64,000 nt of DNA, from the NCBI GenBank assembly GCA_964496575.1, contig CAZCAC010000036.1:1-64000 (forward strand). The letters are read 5' to 3'. Positions 44,074 through 53,099 of the stretch are shown here, piece by piece. The position numbers and the translations under genes were made by a program. Numbering within the stretch: position 1 is the first letter of the stretch; each line of letters begins with the position of its first letter. Under the pieces are notes generated by a model. It was not told the DNA's origin, did no database searches, and saw nothing but the letters and a program-made list of their open reading frames with translations. The DNA is from CAZCAC01 sp964496575 (GTDB lineage Bacteria > Planctomycetota > UBA1135 > GCA-002686595).

Positions 44074-45026
44074 CGGGCCACCTCCACCCGCTCCAGCTTC
44101 GGCCGGATGCGATCCAGCAGCGGATTCATCACGTTGGCCAGCACCACCGCGAACGGAACCGCGTCGGCCCACACCCCGTACGCGCGGATCAGCATCACCA
44201 GCAAGCCGAGCAGGAGCCCGAAGAGGAACGCGGCCAGCCGGTTGGCGGGCGAGGCCGTCGAATCGGTGCCGATGAAGAAGGCCATCAGCACGATGTGGCC
44301 GGTGAAGAGCTGATCGACGATTCCGCCATCCAGCGCGCCCCCGAAGATCGGCGTCGCGATCGCCACTCCTAGCAACACGCCGAGGGGGATCTGCCAGCGG
44401 ACGTAGCCGCTCAGGCAGAGCCCGATGCCACCGATCGCGGTGATCGCGATCACCGCCGCGTTCGGCGCGCCGATGCTCGCCGCGCCGACCGGATAGAGTT
44501 TGTGCGGCCACGAGAGCATCAGGATCAGCCACCCCACCATCGCCGGGTGCATCGGGTAACCGCCGATGCCGCCGAAGATCTGCTTGCCGATGAAGATCGC
44601 CAGGATGATCCCGAAGACCAGCACCCACAGCGGAACGCCGGGCGGACAGAGGAGGACCATCACGAGTCCCATCAGCACGCCGTGTCCGTTGGTCGCCTGG
44701 TAGGGCTGGCGCATCAGCACCTGGCAGAGGTACTCGGCCAGCAGCCCGACGCCCATCCCCAGCACGATCAGGCCGAGGATGCCTCCGAACCAGAGCGTTC
44801 CCGCGTCCACGCCCATCTCCCGGGTTCCCACCTCGAGCAGCGGCCGCAGCGGTCCGAGCGCGCCGGACACCTCGACGTTGCGCGAGCCGAAGCCGTGGGC
44901 GACCGCCCCCGCCAGCGCGGTGGGCAGGAGCGCGAGGAGGAAGCAGAGGTTCATCCGGAGGAGGCTCGTATTCGTGCGCCAGTGCGGCGCGGCCCCGACC
45001 GTGAATCTCGCCGGCTGAGTGCTCAT
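44070..45026 (-). CDS. rnfD: Rnf complex FMN-binding membrane subunit RnfD
   Basis: 318 residues from ATG 45026, overlapping rnfC by 4 bp (ATGA). It shows about nine hydrophobic helices. FGGIGGYPMHPAMVGWLIL and GTDSTASPAN mark RnfD/NqrB; one of the Ser/Thr residues of the second motif should carry covalent FMN. Family function is coupling of electron flow to Na+ or H+ movement across the membrane. The ion specificity cannot be read from the sequence with certainty. Confidence 0.94.
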   Translation of the reverse strand: MSTQPARFTVGAAPHWRTNTSLLRMNLCFLLALLPTALAGAVAHGFGSRNVEVSGALGPLRPLLEVGTREMGVDAGTLWFGGILGLIVLGMGVGLLAEYLCQVLMRQPYQATNGHGVLMGLVMVLLCPPGVPLWVLVFGIILAIFIGKQIFGGIGGYPMHPAMVGWLILMLSWPHKLYPVGAASIGAPNAAVIAITAIGGIGLCLSGYVRWQIPLGVLLGVAIATPIFGGALDGGIVDQLFTGHIVLMAFFIGTDSTASPANRLAAFLFGLLLGLLVMLIRAYGVWADAVPFAVVLANVMNPLLDRIRPKLERVEVAR

Positions 45027-46279
45027 GCCGACGCCTCCAGTTCTTCCTTGGCGAGGCGGATGTACTGCATGAGCGGTCGCCGCGCCGTACAGACGCTGGC
45101 GCAGAGGCCGCACTCGAAGCACTGATCGATGCCGTACTCCACCGTTCGATCGAAGAAGCCGAACTCCGCGTACCGCGCGATCAGCTGGACCTGCAGGTCG
45201 ACCGGGCAGCGGTCGATGCAGCGCCCGCAGTTGATGCACGGATCGGTGGTCCAGCGGGGGAAGGAATCCGCCGGGACTATCGTCAGCGCATCGACCCCTG
45301 CATCAACGGCCCCGGAGACGGAATAGACCGCGCGGCCGCGCATCGGCCCGCCGGCGACCACCTTGTCGCGGTCGGTCGGCTCGAGGCCGGCGTGGCGGAG
45401 CACATCGCCGATCGGCGTGCCCAGCTGCACCCGGTAGTTGGCGATCGGCTGCTGGTCGGGGCCGATCAGGGTGAGCCACTTCTCGCGCTGGACGAGTCCA
45501 TCGCGCACCGCGTCGAGGGCGGCGAGGGCGCTGTCGAGCGGAATGACCAGGGTTCCCGCGCCGCCGAGCTTCCGCGTGACCATGCCGACCAGCGTCTGCG
45601 GGTATTCCTGTTGAAGCGGCAGGAGCTCCAGCCCCGCGCCGGCGGCGAGGGCGGAGGCTTCGCTCTCGAGCACCGCGAGCACGACCTTGCCCGCCGCCGC
45701 GATGCGTCCGAGCAGGCGCGCGGCGGCCGGCGCGTCGGCGAGGCGCTCGCGCAGGAGTTGTAGCGTGGCGGTCACGCCGGGATCGCGGTCGGCGGCGAGC
45801 ACCACCAGCGTCTCCACCGGGCTGTCGCCTTCGGGGCAGAGCTGGTCGAGCAGCGGGCGAGGGGTCCGGGTGGTGGAGAGGATCCCCGCCTCGCGGATCC
45901 GCTTCCTCAGCGACTCCACGTCGGCCTTCTCGGGATCGAGCTTCTCGAAGGCCCGGGCGTCCGCTTCCTTCGAGGGCCGGAGCAGCACGGCGCCTCCCTT
46001 GCGGTTCCCGCGGATGTCGGGTTGCTCGGTGATGGCGGCGATCGTCCCGGGAAAAGGGCTGGGCAAGAGGTGTTTCTCTCCGTCCCGCGCCAGCACGTCT
46101 CCGGCGGATACTTCTTCGTCCTTCTCGACGGCGAGCTTCAGCGGCTTCACTCCCCCCGGACACAGGGAGAGACAGAGGAGCTCGGGCGCTTCCAGCTCGA
46201 CGGTCTGGGGAACGCTCGTCTCCAGCGGCAGCTGGAACTCGGGTCTACCGAGAAGCCGATTCAAGGCCTCTTTGAGCAA
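45023..46279 (-). CDS. rnfC: Rnf complex subunit RnfC, lacking the canonical NADH/FMN glycine-rich motif
   Basis: The start is TTG 46279, preceded by AGGAG at good spacing; 418 residues. The N-terminal barrel-sandwich part (SAGDVLARDGEK...SPFPGTIAAI), the SLBB-like region (GTPIGDVLRHAG, VVAGGPMRGRAVYS) and two C-terminal 4Fe-4S motifs (CINCGRCIDRCP, CFECGLCASVC) identify RnfC. However, where RnfC/NuoF proteins carry the GLGGAGFPT-type loop that binds FMN and NADH, this one reads REAGILSTTRTPRPLLDQL. The NGAECEP-type motif is replaced by LAADRDPGV. The NADH site is therefore probably lost. It is the first gene of rnfCDGEAB, following a 184-bp gap that should hold the operon promoter. Confidence 0.9.
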   Translation of the reverse strand: MLKEALNRLLGRPEFQLPLETSVPQTVELEAPELLCLSLCPGGVKPLKLAVEKDEEVSAGDVLARDGEKHLLPSPFPGTIAAITEQPDIRGNRKGGAVLLRPSKEADARAFEKLDPEKADVESLRKRIREAGILSTTRTPRPLLDQLCPEGDSPVETLVVLAADRDPGVTATLQLLRERLADAPAAARLLGRIAAAGKVVLAVLESEASALAAGAGLELLPLQQEYPQTLVGMVTRKLGGAGTLVIPLDSALAALDAVRDGLVQREKWLTLIGPDQQPIANYRVQLGTPIGDVLRHAGLEPTDRDKVVAGGPMRGRAVYSVSGAVDAGVDALTIVPADSFPRWTTDPCINCGRCIDRCPVDLQVQLIARYAEFGFFDRTVEYGIDQCFECGLCASVCTARRPLMQYIRLAKEELEASA

Positions 46280-46463
46280 CGGACACTCCTGGCGGAAACT
46301 CGTCGCGCTACGCGAATCCCTGGCGATTCGGGCCGGTATTCAACGGACACCCGTGAGCCGATACCCCGATTCGGACCATAACCCGGCTACCGCCGAGGAC
46401 CCGTACGCGAACTCACCAAGAGGGCCACCGAAAGGACGTACAGCAACAGGGTCCTACTCCGTA

Positions 46464-48353
46464 TCACTCTTTCTTCGCCGCGATCGACTCGCGGTAGAGG
46501 TCGCTGCGCGCCGTGCGAACGATGCCGTCCAGGTCGCGGCGGGAGAGCTTCAGCCGCTGGGCGGCGTGGGTGAGGAAGCGCTTCTCGCTGGACTGGATCG
46601 CGCCGTCGGCCAGAGCGAGCTGGACCAGGGAGCGGAGCCAGGAGCGCGCTTCCGACTCGTCGCGGGGCTCGGGGGCGGAGGTACCGGAGACCTGGGAGCG
46701 CAGGAGGGTCTCGAGGTCCTGGGCGTCGAGGCCCTGACGCGCGGCAAGCGACTCGAGCGCGGCGCGCTCCTTGGGATCGATCCGGCCGTCCTGCTGGGCC
46801 GTGGCCACGGCCCACCAGAAGAGACCCGCGGCGGAAGGCCTGGCCGGCCGCGCCAGGGGAGCACCCCGCGAAAGAGCCGCCACCTCCTGGCGCAACTCCT
46901 GCCGCAGCTTCGTCGCCTCGGCGGAGCCCTCGGCCAGGATCTCGGTCAGAAGCCACGTCGACTTGTCGCCGGTGCGCGGCGACTCGCAATAGGGACACGC
47001 CGGGTCGGTTCCGCCGGTGTCGTGCGCGCCGCAGGTGCGGCAGCAGGCGGTAGTGAAGGTGTCGTCGAGGCGCGTCTCCGCCCCCGCCTTGCGGGCGAGG
47101 ACGAAGAGCGTGCGGTGGATCACGCGGTTCTTGTCGAGCACGCGCTTGCCGCGCTCGGCGACGCGAACGCGACGGCCGTCCCAGACGATCTCGACCACGG
47201 CGCGGTCGCGCTCGTCGCCGTCGAGCAACCCGAGGGTGCACACCGATCCCACGGCGCAGTCCCCGATGTAGGTGCGCGGCCGCTTCGGCGCGGCAGCGAG
47301 CTCCGCGGCGTAGCGCTCGACGAACTCGGCGTCGCCGACACGAGTCAACGGGTCGACCCCATCGGCGCGGTCGGCCGCGCACTTGCGCCAGAACGCCACC
47401 GAGGCGCGGTCCTCGAGCAGCTGCACGTTCATCCCCGGATCCCGCTCGAGGGTGCTCGCGAAGCCGGGAATCTCACCCTCCGTCTCGGGACTCCACACGC
47501 TCTCCTGGGTGATCTCGGTGAGCACCCAGTCGTACTGCCCGCTCCGCGCCAGGCACTCGCAGCTGCCGCAGCGCGCCGACTGGTTCATCGAGAGCGGCGC
47601 GCCACAGTTGGGGCATTTTCCCTCGATCAGGCCACCCTCGGTGACCGAGCGGGCGCCGCGCCGGCGCACGAAGGTCCAGCACTCGACGAAGCTGCTCCGG
47701 GGCAGCTTCGACCCGGAGATCTTCTTCCCCGTCTCGAGGCTCAGCCGGTGGATGTCCGCGCGGAAGGGAATGCGCACCGTGATCGAATCGAAGTGCCTGC
47801 CGGTGTCGACCAGGACGATCGTCGGCGGGCCGACCTCGAGACCTTCCATCCCCTGCCGCCAGCCGTCCTCCCGCTGCTCCTCGATCTGCAGCGAGAAGCG
47901 CTCGAAGACGCCGTCGGAGACGAAGGGGCGCAGCGGCTCGAGGTCCTGTTCACACCAGCTCTGCTGCGCCTTCCCGAAGGCCACACCGACGCGGCTGAGA
48001 AAGTGCCGCTCGTCGAAGTCTGGATCGGTCTGGCGCAGGACGTCGGCCGAACTGCGCGAGGCGCGCCGTCGCCGCTGCTTGCTCGTGCGCCGGATCGTGC
48101 GCTCCTGGTGCTTGAACCAGCCCGCCTTCGAGCCCTTGAACATCACGAAGACGGCCACGATCAGGAGCGGGACGCCGATCAGCGGGTATTCGAAAGCGAG
48201 CCGGATCAGGACGTAGAGGATCCAGCCGACGCCGTCGCCACCCCCGCTGCCGCCGCTGCCACCGCCGCCTCCTCCCCCACTGAAGCTGCCACCGCCGCCC
48301 GCTTGCGGCTCGAGGAGAGAGGAGAGGACGGGGAGCAGGGAGTCGATCGGCAT
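46464..48353 (-). CDS. Membrane-anchored Tim44-like/TerB-like protein with two zinc ribbons
   Basis: 629 residues from ATG 48353. A low-complexity Gly/Ser stretch (residues ~19-41) is followed by one membrane helix (YPLIGVPLLIVAVFVMF), a basic segment, and a Tim44-like domain (~100-230; DERHFLSRVGVAFGKAQQSWCEQDLEPLRPFVSDGVFERF). Next come a zinc ribbon (CPNCGAPL...RCGSCEC), a second Tim44-like unit (~285-430) and another zinc-ribbon-like cluster (CCRTCGA...CPYC). A C-terminal helical TerB-like domain completes it (FWWAVATAQQDGRIDPKERAAL, ALADGAIQSSEKRFL). The double arrangement is unusual. Function unknown; it may bind membranes or sense metal. It lies upstream of rnfC on the same strand but 184 bp away. 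Confidence 0.8.
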   Translation of the reverse strand: MPIDSLLPVLSSLLEPQAGGGGSFSGGGGGGGSGGSGGGDGVGWILYVLIRLAFEYPLIGVPLLIVAVFVMFKGSKAGWFKHQERTIRRTSKQRRRRASRSSADVLRQTDPDFDERHFLSRVGVAFGKAQQSWCEQDLEPLRPFVSDGVFERFSLQIEEQREDGWRQGMEGLEVGPPTIVLVDTGRHFDSITVRIPFRADIHRLSLETGKKISGSKLPRSSFVECWTFVRRRGARSVTEGGLIEGKCPNCGAPLSMNQSARCGSCECLARSGQYDWVLTEITQESVWSPETEGEIPGFASTLERDPGMNVQLLEDRASVAFWRKCAADRADGVDPLTRVGDAEFVERYAAELAAAPKRPRTYIGDCAVGSVCTLGLLDGDERDRAVVEIVWDGRRVRVAERGKRVLDKNRVIHRTLFVLARKAGAETRLDDTFTTACCRTCGAHDTGGTDPACPYCESPRTGDKSTWLLTEILAEGSAEATKLRQELRQEVAALSRGAPLARPARPSAAGLFWWAVATAQQDGRIDPKERAALESLAARQGLDAQDLETLLRSQVSGTSAPEPRDESEARSWLRSLVQLALADGAIQSSEKRFLTHAAQRLKLSRRDLDGIVRTARSDLYRESIAAKKE

Positions 48354-48455
48354 GGCACGGCGAGAGGTCCGGACGGGGAGCGCTGGAGTCCGGCACGCTA
48401 CGCCGGTACGCCGTCCCGATTCAACGCGTGAGCCGCGCTTCTTCGCGAGGTCCCC

Positions 48456-49460
48456 TCAGAGCCAGGTCACCATCCAGCCGCCGGTGACGTTGAATCCACC
48501 GCCACAGAAGCCCGCGGGGTCGCGGAACCAGTACTGGTAGCTCAGCGTCTCGCCGGAAGAGGCGTCCGCGCCGAGCCCCGAGTAGGAACAGGTGCCGGCG
48601 CCGCTCAGGACCTTCACCGGATGCCGCAGTGTGGGTTTCACGCAGCGCAGACCGTCCCCGAACGGGAGCGGGGCCGCGGTCGCCGTACCCTGGAAGAGCA
48701 GCCCCGGCCGTCCGGCGGGACCACCCGCGACCTCGAGGACGAAGGTGTCGGCGCCGGTGTCGGCAATGCCGCTACCGGTGAGCCGGCCACCCTGACCGCT
48801 GCTGGTCAGACACCCCTCGCCGGGCCCGCCGTTGGCCAGGCAGGGGCAGTCCACCGTGGAGCCGTCGCCGAGGCAGAAGGGACCGGACCCATCCGGAGGA
48901 TCGGCGTCCACCGCGAGGGAGCACTGGATCGGTTCGAGGCAGTTGACGGGGTTTATCATCGAGGTGCTCTGAACGCGCAGGCCGATGTGTGTCGCCCCGC
49001 TGTCGACGAGGGCGCGCACCTCGTCGGTGGCGTCGAAGGAGAAGTACAGGTGCATCTCGGAGGGCGGGTGGTACTGGGCGCTCCCGACGAGGGTCGCGGC
49101 CCTCTGGAAGTCGAACGTCTTCCCCACGCCGTCCCCTTCGTAGAGCAAGAACTCGAAGGTCCTCAGGCCATAGTCGAGGGGGTTCCCCGCGAAGATCCGC
49201 CCCGAGATCGTCGCCGCGGTGACGTGGTGTCCGGCGAGGATTTGCACGTCGTACTCCTGGATCGCTCTCCACTCCCGATCACTCTGCAGGCGAATCCAGC
49301 CGTGGTCGTCGTTATCGAAGTACTCGTCTCCGATTCCGTCTCGCGGAATGTCGAGGATCGACCCCGCCAGCATGGGGCCAATCTCGTGTGATTCCCTCGC
49401 CTGGAGGGGTGCGGAGAGGAGCAGCAGCGAGACGACGGCGAGAATGGAACCGTGCTTCAT
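48456..49460 (-). CDS. Secreted protein with CPC-type C-terminal domain
   Basis: The ATG at 49460 gives 334 residues with a signal peptide (MKHGSILAVVSLLLLSAPLQA). Residues ~30-185 are beta-rich and unassigned (ATISGRIFAGNPLDYGLRTFEFLLYEGDG, MHLYFSFDATDEVRALVDSGATHIGLR). The last ~145 residues are the shared Cys-rich domain: FCLGDGSTVDCPCLANGGPGEGC, LLFQGTATAAPLPFGDGLRCV, YQYWFRDPAGFCGGGFNVTGGW. An in-frame start 66 bp upstream adds a basic, non-signal stretch and was not chosen. It is divergent from the FG-GAP protein across a 258-bp gap. Confidence 0.83.
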   Translation of the reverse strand: MKHGSILAVVSLLLLSAPLQARESHEIGPMLAGSILDIPRDGIGDEYFDNDDHGWIRLQSDREWRAIQEYDVQILAGHHVTAATISGRIFAGNPLDYGLRTFEFLLYEGDGVGKTFDFQRAATLVGSAQYHPPSEMHLYFSFDATDEVRALVDSGATHIGLRVQSTSMINPVNCLEPIQCSLAVDADPPDGSGPFCLGDGSTVDCPCLANGGPGEGCLTSSGQGGRLTGSGIADTGADTFVLEVAGGPAGRPGLLFQGTATAAPLPFGDGLRCVKPTLRHPVKVLSGAGTCSYSGLGADASSGETLSYQYWFRDPAGFCGGGFNVTGGWMVTWL

Positions 49461-49718
49461 GGCGAATGCGGTCCGCGATGCGGAGAGGTTGGGCCGAGGG
49501 CGAAGCGCGAGGAGAGCTGGACGCAATACGACCCCGACCTCGCGAGGTTACCTCATGTCGTGGAAACTCAGCACCCCTCCGAACGCCCCAAATCCGATTC
49601 GCGACGTGAATCCGATAACTCGCTCCTGCTGCGCTCCTATCTTCCTTCGAGTACGATAGCACTCCAGCCCTCTCATCTTCCCCGGTCGACCCCCAGTCAC
49701 CGTGATCGGAGGTTTTCG

Positions 49719-51506
49719 ATGTCCAGCCTCGCCCCCCGCTCGTTCCGCTCCCTCGCCCGCCCGATCGGATTTCCCTTCTTCGGGTCACTCGCCACCGGCG
49801 TTTTCTTCGCCTCGTTCGCCGGCGCTCCGGCGACCGCCCAGCAGGTGCTGCACACCTTCAGCGGCACCACCTCCGACACCCACTTCGGAGAAATGGTCGC
49901 GGGAGCGGGAGACGTGAACAACGATGGCTACGACGACTTGATCGTCGGCGCGCCCTGGGCCAACGACGCCGGCACCTACTCGGGCAACGCGACCGTCTTC
50001 TCCGGCCTCGACGGATCGGTCCTGTACTTCTTCCCCGGCGACTCCGACATGGACTACTTCGGGTTCTCGGCCGACGGCCTCGGGGATCTGAACGGCGACG
50101 GGTACGGCGACTTCGCGATCGGCATTCCCTTTGCCGACACACCTCTCGCGGCGAGCGCGGGGCAGGTCAAGGTGTTCTCGGGGCTCGACGGCTCCATCCT
50201 CTACACGCTGGATGGAGTGAAGCTCCACGACTACTTCGGCTGGTCGGTGAGCCGGGCGGGCGACGTCGACCTGGACGGGGTCGGAGACCTGATCGTCGGC
50301 ATCGTGCGCGCCGACTTCGGCGCAAAGAACGCGGGACGCGTGCAGGTCTTCTCCGGAATCGATGGAACGCTCCTCTTCACCTTCGACGGCCCGGGGGCCT
50401 GGGCCGAGTTCGGCCATTCGGTCAGCGCAGCCGGCGACGTGAACGCGGACGGTATCCCCGACGTGATCGTCGGCGCGAGGGCCGACTCCTCCTCCACCGG
50501 ACAGCAGGCGGGCAGCGCCTCGGTGTACTCGGGATTCGACGGCGCCCTGCTCTACTACTACAGCGGGTCGCCCGGGGACTACATGGGGACCTCGGTCTGC
50601 GCCGCCGGGGACATCGACGGCGACGGGTACGACGACTTCGCCATCGGCGTACCGGAGGACGATGCCCCCCTCGCGTCGAATACGGGGAGCGCGCGAGTCC
50701 ACTCGGGTCGGACCGGAGAGCTGCTGCGTTCGTACGAGGGGATCTGGGGTGGCGATCGCGTCGGCCACACGGTCCGTGGCGGCGGCGACTTCGACGGAGA
50801 CGGGCAGGTCGACCTCCTCGTCGGAGCCTGGGGAGACGACCACCTCTGGTTCGGCTCGGGGCGTGTCACCGCGTACTCGGGAGTGGATGGCGAGCCTCTG
50901 CTGATCGTCGACGGACCCGAACCCAGGTACTTGTACGGGAGGTTCCTCGCCATGGCCGGGGACGTCGATGGCGACGGCCACGACGACCTGATCGTCGGGG
51001 TGCAGAACTACCACGGTTCCATCCCGTACGCGGGCGGCGCGCTGGTCTACTCGGGCGTTCCGGCCGAGCCCGGCAGCGGCTACTGCTTCGGCGACGGAAC
51101 CGGCACCACCTGCCCCTGCTTCAACCTCGGCGGCTCCGGCGAGGGCTGCCAGAACAGCTCGGCCCGGGGAGCGATCCTCGCGGCCACCGGCTACCCCGCT
51201 CAGGACGAGATCGTCCTGCACGCGAGCCAGTGCCCGGGAGGAGTCTTCGGCTTGTTCTACAGCGGCTCGAACGCGCTGGCCGGGACGCCCTTCGGCGACG
51301 GACTGAAGTGCGTGAGTGGCGGGATCATCCGCCTCGAGGTGGTGGTGACCGACGGCGCCGGCGACGCGCACAGCTCGGTCGACCTGCCGGCGAAGGAGGG
51401 GCTGAGCGGGGGCGAGCTGCGCCACTACCAGTTCTGGTATCGCGATCCGGTCGGCACCTGCGGGCGCGACTTCAACCTGTCGAACGGGTACAGCATCCAG
51501 TGGTAG
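49719..51506 (+). CDS. Secreted FG-GAP (integrin alpha-like propeller) protein with CPC-type C-terminal domain
   Basis: The ATG at 49719 follows GGAGG and gives 595 residues with an N-terminal signal (LATGVFFASFAGAPATAQ). About seven FG-GAP repeats of ~60 residues follow, each with a calcium-binding loop such as DVNNDGYDDLIVGAP, DLNGDGYGDFAIGIP, DVDLDGVGDLIVG, DIDGDGYDDFAIGVP and DFDGDGQVDLLVGA, and an FSGLDGSxL strand. Seven repeats would close one beta-propeller. The C-terminal domain reads YCFGDGTGTTCPCFNLGGSGEGC, FGDGLKCVSGG, FWYRDPVGTCGRDFNLSNGYSIQW. An extracellular, calcium-stabilised adhesion or binding role is inferred. Confidence 0.9.
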   Translation: MSSLAPRSFRSLARPIGFPFFGSLATGVFFASFAGAPATAQQVLHTFSGTTSDTHFGEMVAGAGDVNNDGYDDLIVGAPWANDAGTYSGNATVFSGLDGSVLYFFPGDSDMDYFGFSADGLGDLNGDGYGDFAIGIPFADTPLAASAGQVKVFSGLDGSILYTLDGVKLHDYFGWSVSRAGDVDLDGVGDLIVGIVRADFGAKNAGRVQVFSGIDGTLLFTFDGPGAWAEFGHSVSAAGDVNADGIPDVIVGARADSSSTGQQAGSASVYSGFDGALLYYYSGSPGDYMGTSVCAAGDIDGDGYDDFAIGVPEDDAPLASNTGSARVHSGRTGELLRSYEGIWGGDRVGHTVRGGGDFDGDGQVDLLVGAWGDDHLWFGSGRVTAYSGVDGEPLLIVDGPEPRYLYGRFLAMAGDVDGDGHDDLIVGVQNYHGSIPYAGGALVYSGVPAEPGSGYCFGDGTGTTCPCFNLGGSGEGCQNSSARGAILAATGYPAQDEIVLHASQCPGGVFGLFYSGSNALAGTPFGDGLKCVSGGIIRLEVVVTDGAGDAHSSVDLPAKEGLSGGELRHYQFWYRDPVGTCGRDFNLSNGYSIQW

Positions 51507-51637
51507 CGCTCACGCCGCGCTGACCCTCCACACCTCCGCGCCCGGCATCGAAGGGCCCCAGGGTGTGCGCAATCCGCCGTATCGCCCCTTCCGGCCTCGA
51601 TCCGTTACCCTGGTCCCGGACCGAGGAGGCGATACCC

Positions 51638-53059
51638 ATGACGAACACGATCGATTGCCCACTTCTCCGGCTGATGCCGGTCTCCGTCACCCGGCAGATG
51701 GCGGCGGCGTTCCCCAAGCTGAAGGCGATGGCGGAGAGCAAGGGGCTGAAGCTCCACCACCTCGGCGCGGGCTACCCGCACCCCGAGGTGTCCGACCCGA
51801 CGACCTACATCGCGCACCGGGAGGCCTACTTCCGCCACCTCGCCGCGCAGGCTGGCGCGACCTCGGCCGACGAGGCCCTGCGGGCGCTGCGGATGGGGAT
51901 GTACGGCTACACCGATACGCTCGGGCCGCTACAGGCGCGAGAGGCCTTCGCCCGCGTCTACGGGTCCGACTTCGACTTCGAGATCGACCCCGGCCTGCTC
52001 ATTCCGACGATCGGCGCGACCGGGGGGATCTCCCTGCTCTGCTCCGCGTACGAGCGCAGCGGGGAGAAGATCGCCTACATCGTCGACTCCCCGACCTACA
52101 CCGGGATCCTCTCCCGGGCGGCGCTCTATCAGCGCGCTCGCTTCTACAGCGTGGAGCTGGTGGACGACCACGGCCCCGATCCGGAGGAACTGCGCGCGCG
52201 CATTCGCGAAGCTCGCAGCGATGGCTACCACGTCGCGTTCTACTACACGGTGCCCGACGGCCACAACCCCGGCGGGATCAGCTTCAGCCAGGAGCGGCGC
52301 GGTGCGATCCTCGACGTCGTCCGCGAGGAGGGTACCTTCATCGTCGAGGATGCGCCGTATACCTACATCAGCTACGAGGCGGCGGATAACCGCCCGCGTC
52401 CTTTCGTGGCGATGGACCCGACGCACGCCGTCCACCTCTTCACCGCCTCCAAGATCGGCCTGCCCGGCCCGCGCGTGGGCTTCGTCTACGGCGAGGTCGA
52501 GCTCACCGTCGCCGGCGGCGAAAGGGTCCCGCTGCGCGACCTGGTGCTCACCGAGGCGAGCGGCGACATGCTGCTGCACAACCCCGAAGCCTTGCGAGGC
52601 TTCGAGGCGTACCTGATGGACGAGAACTTCGAGCTGCGCCAGAGCATGTGGCCGGTCGCGAAGGTCAAGAATGCGGTCTACGGCGAGAACCGCAAGATCC
52701 TGCTCGACGGCCTCGACGAGTACCTCGGCGAGTTCGGCGACCGGTTCCGCTGGACGCGACCCGGAGCGGGCTTCTTCTCGGTGTTCACCTTCGCCGACAA
52801 GCAGGTCCGCGCGGACTCCGAGTTCGTCGAGAAGCTGGTCGTCGAGCACGGCGTGGTGACGATCCCGATGTTCGGCTTCGTGCCCGACGACGCCAAGGAG
52901 CGCGACCCCGACGCGGGGCTCGACCAGGTGCGGCTCTCGTTCAGCTTCAACGAGCGGATCGGGGACGGGCGACGCCAGGACATGCGGGAAGCGGTGCAGG
53001 CCTTCGCGGCCGCGGTACGCGAGGTTTGCGGGTTGCCACCGCTCACCGTCTCGAGTTGA
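51638..53059 (+). CDS. PLP-dependent class I/II aminotransferase
   Basis: The ATG at 51638 after GAGGAGG gives 473 residues. The fold-type I pattern is clear: MYGYTDTLGPLQAREAF, TIGATGGISLLCSAYERSGEKIAYIVDSPTYTGIL, PDGHNPGGISFSQERR, EDAPYTYISYE, and the PLP-binding lysine in FTASKIGLPGPRVGF near residue 273. GHNPGG and the C-terminal RLSFSF with an arginine for the substrate carboxylate resemble 2-aminoadipate/valine-pyruvate type transaminases. The substrate cannot be settled. The gene stands alone; the upstream extension in the same frame has no RBS. Confidence 0.9.
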   Translation: MTNTIDCPLLRLMPVSVTRQMAAAFPKLKAMAESKGLKLHHLGAGYPHPEVSDPTTYIAHREAYFRHLAAQAGATSADEALRALRMGMYGYTDTLGPLQAREAFARVYGSDFDFEIDPGLLIPTIGATGGISLLCSAYERSGEKIAYIVDSPTYTGILSRAALYQRARFYSVELVDDHGPDPEELRARIREARSDGYHVAFYYTVPDGHNPGGISFSQERRGAILDVVREEGTFIVEDAPYTYISYEAADNRPRPFVAMDPTHAVHLFTASKIGLPGPRVGFVYGEVELTVAGGERVPLRDLVLTEASGDMLLHNPEALRGFEAYLMDENFELRQSMWPVAKVKNAVYGENRKILLDGLDEYLGEFGDRFRWTRPGAGFFSVFTFADKQVRADSEFVEKLVVEHGVVTIPMFGFVPDDAKERDPDAGLDQVRLSFSFNERIGDGRRQDMREAVQAFAAAVREVCGLPPLTVSS

Positions 53060-53099
53060 TAGGATGCGGGGGTCCCCAGGCCCCAACCCGCATCCTTCG

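Noticed and set aside
45687..48431. Long plus-strand open frame opposite the Tim44/TerB-like gene
   Set aside because: The minus strand carries coherent domains and zinc-ribbon cysteines; the plus frame does not.
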